A DNA stretch of 64,000 bases, taken from the NCBI RefSeq assembly GCF_008710285.1, contig NZ_VYQF01000008.1, positions 62,001-126,000 on the forward strand. Direction: 5' to 3'. Below the pieces are notes generated by a model. That model had not been told where the DNA came from and ran no database searches. It was given only the letters and a program-made list of their open reading frames with translations. Every line of letters starts with the position of its first letter. The first letter of the stretch is position 1. This DNA is from Ginsengibacter hankyongi. GTDB lineage: Bacteria; Bacteroidota; Bacteroidia; Chitinophagales; Chitinophagaceae. Of this stretch, positions 60,883 to 64,000 are shown piece by piece. A program made the position numbers and the translations under genes.

Positions 60883-63000
60883 ATGAGAATAAGCACTTTT
60901 CTTGTATTTGTTTTTTTAACTTCTGCTTCTGTTGTAACGGCGCAGCAGGATTCCGTGAACAATGTCACCCAGCTCGCCAATCTTTCCCTCGAAGAGTTAA
61001 TGAATATTAAAGTGGTCACCGCTTCCGGCTATTTGCAAACAACTTCTGAAGCGCCTTCAACCATTACGGTAATTACTGCAAAGCAAATTGCCGAAAGAGG
61101 ATACGAGCAGTTGGAAGATGCGCTTCGCGATATTCCCGGAATTGACATGATTCACATTAACGGTTATGCCCCCACACTCATTTACTTCAGGGGAATGTAT
61201 GGAGCGGAAAACCTCCGGGCATTGTTAATGATCGACGGTGTGGTTGAAAACAACATCCTTGGAACCAATGATATGGCCGGTCCCGCTTATAGCCTTCACA
61301 ATGTGGATCATATTGAGATTATCTGGGGGCCCGCATCTGCATTGTATGGGGCCAATGCTTTGGGTGGCGTTATTAACGTCATTACCAAAAAGGGAGCCGA
61401 CATCAATGGATTGCATGCGGAACAGGGATTTGGCAGCTTTAATACTACCTTCGAAAAGGTAAGCCTTGGGGTAAGGAAGTCAAATTTAGAGTTCGCTGTC
61501 GCCGGCACATTATATAGCAGCGATGGCCCGAAATTCAGCAACAGGGACTCTCAATATTCAAATTCGTATGTTGACAAGGCAAATTCATTTAATGGAACGG
61601 TAAGTTATTATGCAAAAAAATCAAAAACTACCATGGGGTTTAGGTCTTACAACACACCTATGGGTTATGGAACGTTTTTTAACAGCGCCACGGTTATATT
61701 TGGCCTTCCGGCACCGGGCTACGATAACAACGGCAGAGTAGGGTTCGTCTCAAGAAACATCAGGGGAGAAAAAGGAGGACTGGCCAACTATTATTTACGG
61801 ACCTACTATTTAGAAAATGAATGGAAGCCTAATAACAAATTCAGCTTGCTTAGCCGGGTTGTTTATCGAGAAACGGGTACGGCTGATGACTCTTATGTGT
61901 ATATTACCTTTGATGGAAGAAAGCTTATCCGTGGTATTTTTTCAAGTTATTCCAATCGCATTCAGGGAGAGTTAAAGGCAAATTACGCTCCTGCTCAAAA
62001 TCAAAATTTTTCTGCCGGTATTCAGTATTATAGCGACAATGTGGAACGGGGGCAGAGAAAATCAACATTAAACCTTACCACGCCCTATCTGCTTGATGGC
62101 AGAGATACGTTATATAACCTGAATGCCACTTTTTTGCCGAGGGTATATGACATACGAAATAATTTCGGCACTTATCTGCAATATGTATTAAATACCCGCC
62201 TGTTTGGTAAAACCAACTTCACGCTGGGCACGCGTTATGATTATAACAGCTATTTTGGAAGTGCATTTAATCCGAGAGCGGTTATTGTAAACCAGCCCAA
62301 TGAGAAGCTGACCTTTAAATTACAGTTTGGTACTGCCTTCCGGGCGCCCACTGAAAACGAAATACAGCAGGCACCGCCTACGCTCGACCTTAAAACGGAA
62401 AAGATAAAAACCTTCGAGGTAAATGCTATTTACTCGCCATCAAAAGCGGTAAGAGTTCAGTTAAACTTTTTCCGTAATGTACTTAGCGATGTAATTGTCA
62501 TCGGCAATCTTTCCGGGCTGAACCCAAACAAGAATCCGGGTGCGGAAAAAATTAACGGAATAGAATTCACTTCTGACATGATGATTACAAAAAATATTTC
62601 GGCCTTTACCAATTTTACTTACCAGGATGCCACCGGCCGGAATTTTGTAACCCATTTTTCGGGTGAATTACCGGGAGTTGCGAAATTTAAAGGAAATGCG
62701 GGCCTGGCCATCCATATACAACCACTGCTCACGATAAGCCTGGTAGAAAACTGGGTAGGCCAGAGGCGGGTACCCACGACGGATCCGTATGGCCCCGTTC
62801 CGGGTCATTTTCTTACCAACTGTGTTATCAGCACGGGAAAGTTATTTAATAAAGGCATAAGTGCCAGTTTAAATGTTCGTAATATTTTTAATGCCAAATG
62901 GCTGGATCCAGGCTTCCGCACCGCTGATGGGCTTTTATTTTCAACGGTAATGGAACAGCCAGGTGTTAATGGTTTATTTAAGATCGGGATAGATTTATAA
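60883..63000 (+). CDS. TonB-dependent receptor linked to a YfiR/CHASE8 signalling set
   Basis: A 705-residue outer-membrane protein with a signal peptide (first ~21 residues, ending VVTAQQ). The LSLEELMNIKVVTASG stretch is the start of a plug-type receptor without CarboxypepD_reg. The plug (~50-165) has STITVITAKQIAERGYEQLEDALRDIPGI and IIWGPASALYGANALGGVINVIT. The barrel ends GVNGLFKIGIDL. This receptor subtype is commonly adjacent to YfiR and CHASE8 proteins, as here, where YfiR starts 38 bases later. It may import or sense a ligand outside the cell. Confidence 0.88.
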   Translation: MRISTFLVFVFLTSASVVTAQQDSVNNVTQLANLSLEELMNIKVVTASGYLQTTSEAPSTITVITAKQIAERGYEQLEDALRDIPGIDMIHINGYAPTLIYFRGMYGAENLRALLMIDGVVENNILGTNDMAGPAYSLHNVDHIEIIWGPASALYGANALGGVINVITKKGADINGLHAEQGFGSFNTTFEKVSLGVRKSNLEFAVAGTLYSSDGPKFSNRDSQYSNSYVDKANSFNGTVSYYAKKSKTTMGFRSYNTPMGYGTFFNSATVIFGLPAPGYDNNGRVGFVSRNIRGEKGGLANYYLRTYYLENEWKPNNKFSLLSRVVYRETGTADDSYVYITFDGRKLIRGIFSSYSNRIQGELKANYAPAQNQNFSAGIQYYSDNVERGQRKSTLNLTTPYLLDGRDTLYNLNATFLPRVYDIRNNFGTYLQYVLNTRLFGKTNFTLGTRYDYNSYFGSAFNPRAVIVNQPNEKLTFKLQFGTAFRAPTENEIQQAPPTLDLKTEKIKTFEVNAIYSPSKAVRVQLNFFRNVLSDVIVIGNLSGLNPNKNPGAEKINGIEFTSDMMITKNISAFTNFTYQDATGRNFVTHFSGELPGVAKFKGNAGLAIHIQPLLTISLVENWVGQRRVPTTDPYGPVPGHFLTNCVISTGKLFNKGISASLNVRNIFNAKWLDPGFRTADGLLFSTVMEQPGVNGLFKIGIDL

Positions 63001-63038
63001 GGTTTTCAACCCAAAAAAGCAATCGAATCGGAAGCTGT

Positions 63039-63554
63039 ATGTTTAAAAAAATTGTATATCTCATCACCCTCTGTTCTGCTTACAGCCTTTGTGGTGTGGC
63101 GCAGCGCGGAGAAGAAGATTACAAACTGAAGGCAGCTTTCATTTATAATTTTACCAAATACATCGATTGGGGAAACGCGAATTCCGGCGCCTTCAGCATT
63201 GGCGTTATTGGAAACTCGCCCGTCTATAATTCACTACAGGAAATAGCAAAAACAAAAACGGTGAATAACAAAAGAATCGTAGTGTTTCATTTCGACGATC
63301 CTGACGATATAATCCCCTGCCATATCCTGTTTATTTCCGCCAATAACAGCTTTTCGCTGTCTTCTGTTTTAGCAAGGGTTAGCAAGGGAACGCTTACTAT
63401 TAGTGAGGAGCCCGGTTTTGCCGACTTTGGAACCGCTTTTAACTTCTTTGTAGATAATCATAAACTTAAATTTGAGGCCAATATAAATACGCTTAATGAA
63501 GAAGGGATGAAAGCAAGTTCCCAGTTATTAAAACTTGCAACCATTGTAAAATAA
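63039..63554 (+). CDS. YfiR family periplasmic protein
   Basis: A 171-residue protein with a signal peptide (MFKKIVYLITLCSAYSLCGVAQ). The YfiR/DUF4154 domain opens with the family motif LKAAFIYNFTKYIDWGN. It then shows FSIGVIGNSPVYNSL, HILFISANNSF, TLTISEEPGFADFGTAFNFFVDNHKLKFEANINTL and KASSQLLKLATI. YfiR proteins inhibit a membrane sensor partner (YfiN in Pseudomonas). Here the next gene encodes a CHASE8 sensor, which is the expected partner. It is in an operon with the TonB receptor. Confidence 0.92.
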   Translation: MFKKIVYLITLCSAYSLCGVAQRGEEDYKLKAAFIYNFTKYIDWGNANSGAFSIGVIGNSPVYNSLQEIAKTKTVNNKRIVVFHFDDPDDIIPCHILFISANNSFSLSSVLARVSKGTLTISEEPGFADFGTAFNFFVDNHKLKFEANINTLNEEGMKASSQLLKLATIVK

Positions 63555-63593
63555 TAAAATGAAAACAGGCGTTACTCTACCACTAAACCATTG

Positions 63594-64000
63594 GTGAACT
63601 TACGGAACATATCGATAAAAAATAAGCTCATTCTCATGCAGGTATTTACCAGCGTGATTGTTTTGGGTCTCTGCTTTGCTGCCTTCGTCCTCTCGCATAT
63701 CCGCGATTACAAAGAGCGAAAAGTGGCAAGCCTGTCGGGCATCGCCCAGGTTATCGCTACCAACAGTGTTTCAACTCTTCAGTTCCAGGACAATGAGGCT
63801 GCAAATGATATTCTTTACGACCTTAAAAAGATCTCTCCTGAAATTATCAATGCCGCGATACTTGATCAGGAGGGAAGAGTTTTCGCATCCTATGTAAAAG
63901 CCGGGGCAGATTCTTTTCAATTTTCGCCGCCCAAGTCTGCATCCCAAACGAATGAGTTCAGGAACCGGGAATTGCTCATATTTAACCCCATAACCTACAA
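63594..64000 (+). CDS. CHASE8-domain membrane sensor, N-terminal part (runs off window)
   Basis: The start is GTG at 63594: the frame opens NLRNISIKNKLILMQVFTS, the known CHASE8 N terminus. A membrane helix follows (~15-35), and a periplasmic CHASE8 domain with LSGIAQVIATNSVSTLQFQDNEAANDILYDL and AAILDQEGRVFASYV. At least 135 codons run to the window edge. An output domain (histidine kinase or diguanylate cyclase) should follow but is not seen. It is preceded by YfiR. A 12-codon frame ATG…TGA (63559-63597) ends overlapping the GTG and could couple translation. Confidence 0.85.
   Translation, partial: MNLRNISIKNKLILMQVFTSVIVLGLCFAAFVLSHIRDYKERKVASLSGIAQVIATNSVSTLQFQDNEAANDILYDLKKISPEIINAAILDQEGRVFASYVKAGADSFQFSPPKSASQTNEFRNRELLIFNPITY

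Noticed and set aside
63658-63897. 79-codon plus-strand frame near the end of the window
   Set aside because: It is out of frame with the CHASE8 sensor that starts at 63594 and has the real domain signature.

Overview
The window is typical Bacteroidota chromosome, most likely Chitinophagaceae or a close relative. The evidence is the many TonB-dependent receptors and OMP beta-barrels with CarboxypepD_reg domains, the -7 promoter boxes of the TAnnTTTG type, the lack of strong Shine-Dalgarno sites, the AT-rich intergenic DNA, and the protein families present (TrhO, YaiO with HEAT, DUF4331, fasciclin lipoprotein, eukaryote-like PurC). There is no prophage, insertion sequence, CRISPR array or rRNA. 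The only RNA gene seen is a tRNA-His at 48166-48239.

Layout. 1-4.7 kb: a lipoprotein cut by the window edge, an SGNH hydrolase, two small membrane proteins, a MoaD/ThiS-like protein paired with a BNR-repeat protein, and a charged repetitive secreted protein. 5-9.3 kb: a metallo-beta-lactamase-fold hydrolase, then a LysR regulator divergent from a long-form isocitrate dehydrogenase that is followed by two small paralogous genes of unknown function. 9.3-10 kb: a gene-poor relic zone with a degenerate direct repeat. 10-14.4 kb: an LLM flavin oxidoreductase, a LemA and DUF2207 pair, and a beta-barrel. Two palindromic operator-like sites lie between the LLM gene and lemA. 14.5-21.4 kb: a Planctomycete-type cassette (PSCyt1-DUF1549-CBM6-like-DUF1553; DUF1501; TIM-barrel isomerase; membrane protein with PSCyt1 and leucine-rich repeats). 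21.4-31.2 kb: mostly single housekeeping or membrane genes (a giant beta-barrel with a TTG start, DUF1345, porin, trhO, DUF72, NmrA, purC).

31.3-35.3 kb: a TonB receptor followed by a two-domain fasciclin lipoprotein. 35.6-42.8 kb: a hybrid histidine kinase, response regulator, HEAT membrane protein and GT2 synthase on one strand, converging on a TPR-YaiO outer-membrane protein. This looks like a regulated exopolysaccharide synthesis and export locus. 43-48.2 kb: universal stress protein, ychF, a small membrane protein, a large TonB-type receptor and tRNA-His. 48.5-56.3 kb: sterol desaturase family protein, Prc/Tsp protease, pdhA (TTG start), TPR protein, ribH, a CCG Fe-S protein and a TPR protein. 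56.3-58.5 kb, minus strand: HupE/UreJ and a DUF4331 domain split over two consecutive genes.

58.7-64 kb: an EVE protein and a cysteine-free sirtuin; a cupin pseudogene broken by three frameshifts; then a response regulator, a TonB receptor, a YfiR-family protein and a GTG-initiated CHASE8 sensor that runs off the window. The last group resembles an outer-membrane to periplasm to inner-membrane signalling relay. I see no single clearly unprecedented system. The best candidates for follow-up are the receptor-YfiR-CHASE8 set, the kinase-HEAT-GT2-YaiO locus, the cytochrome/DUF1501 cassette, the icd-linked small paralogs and the split DUF4331.
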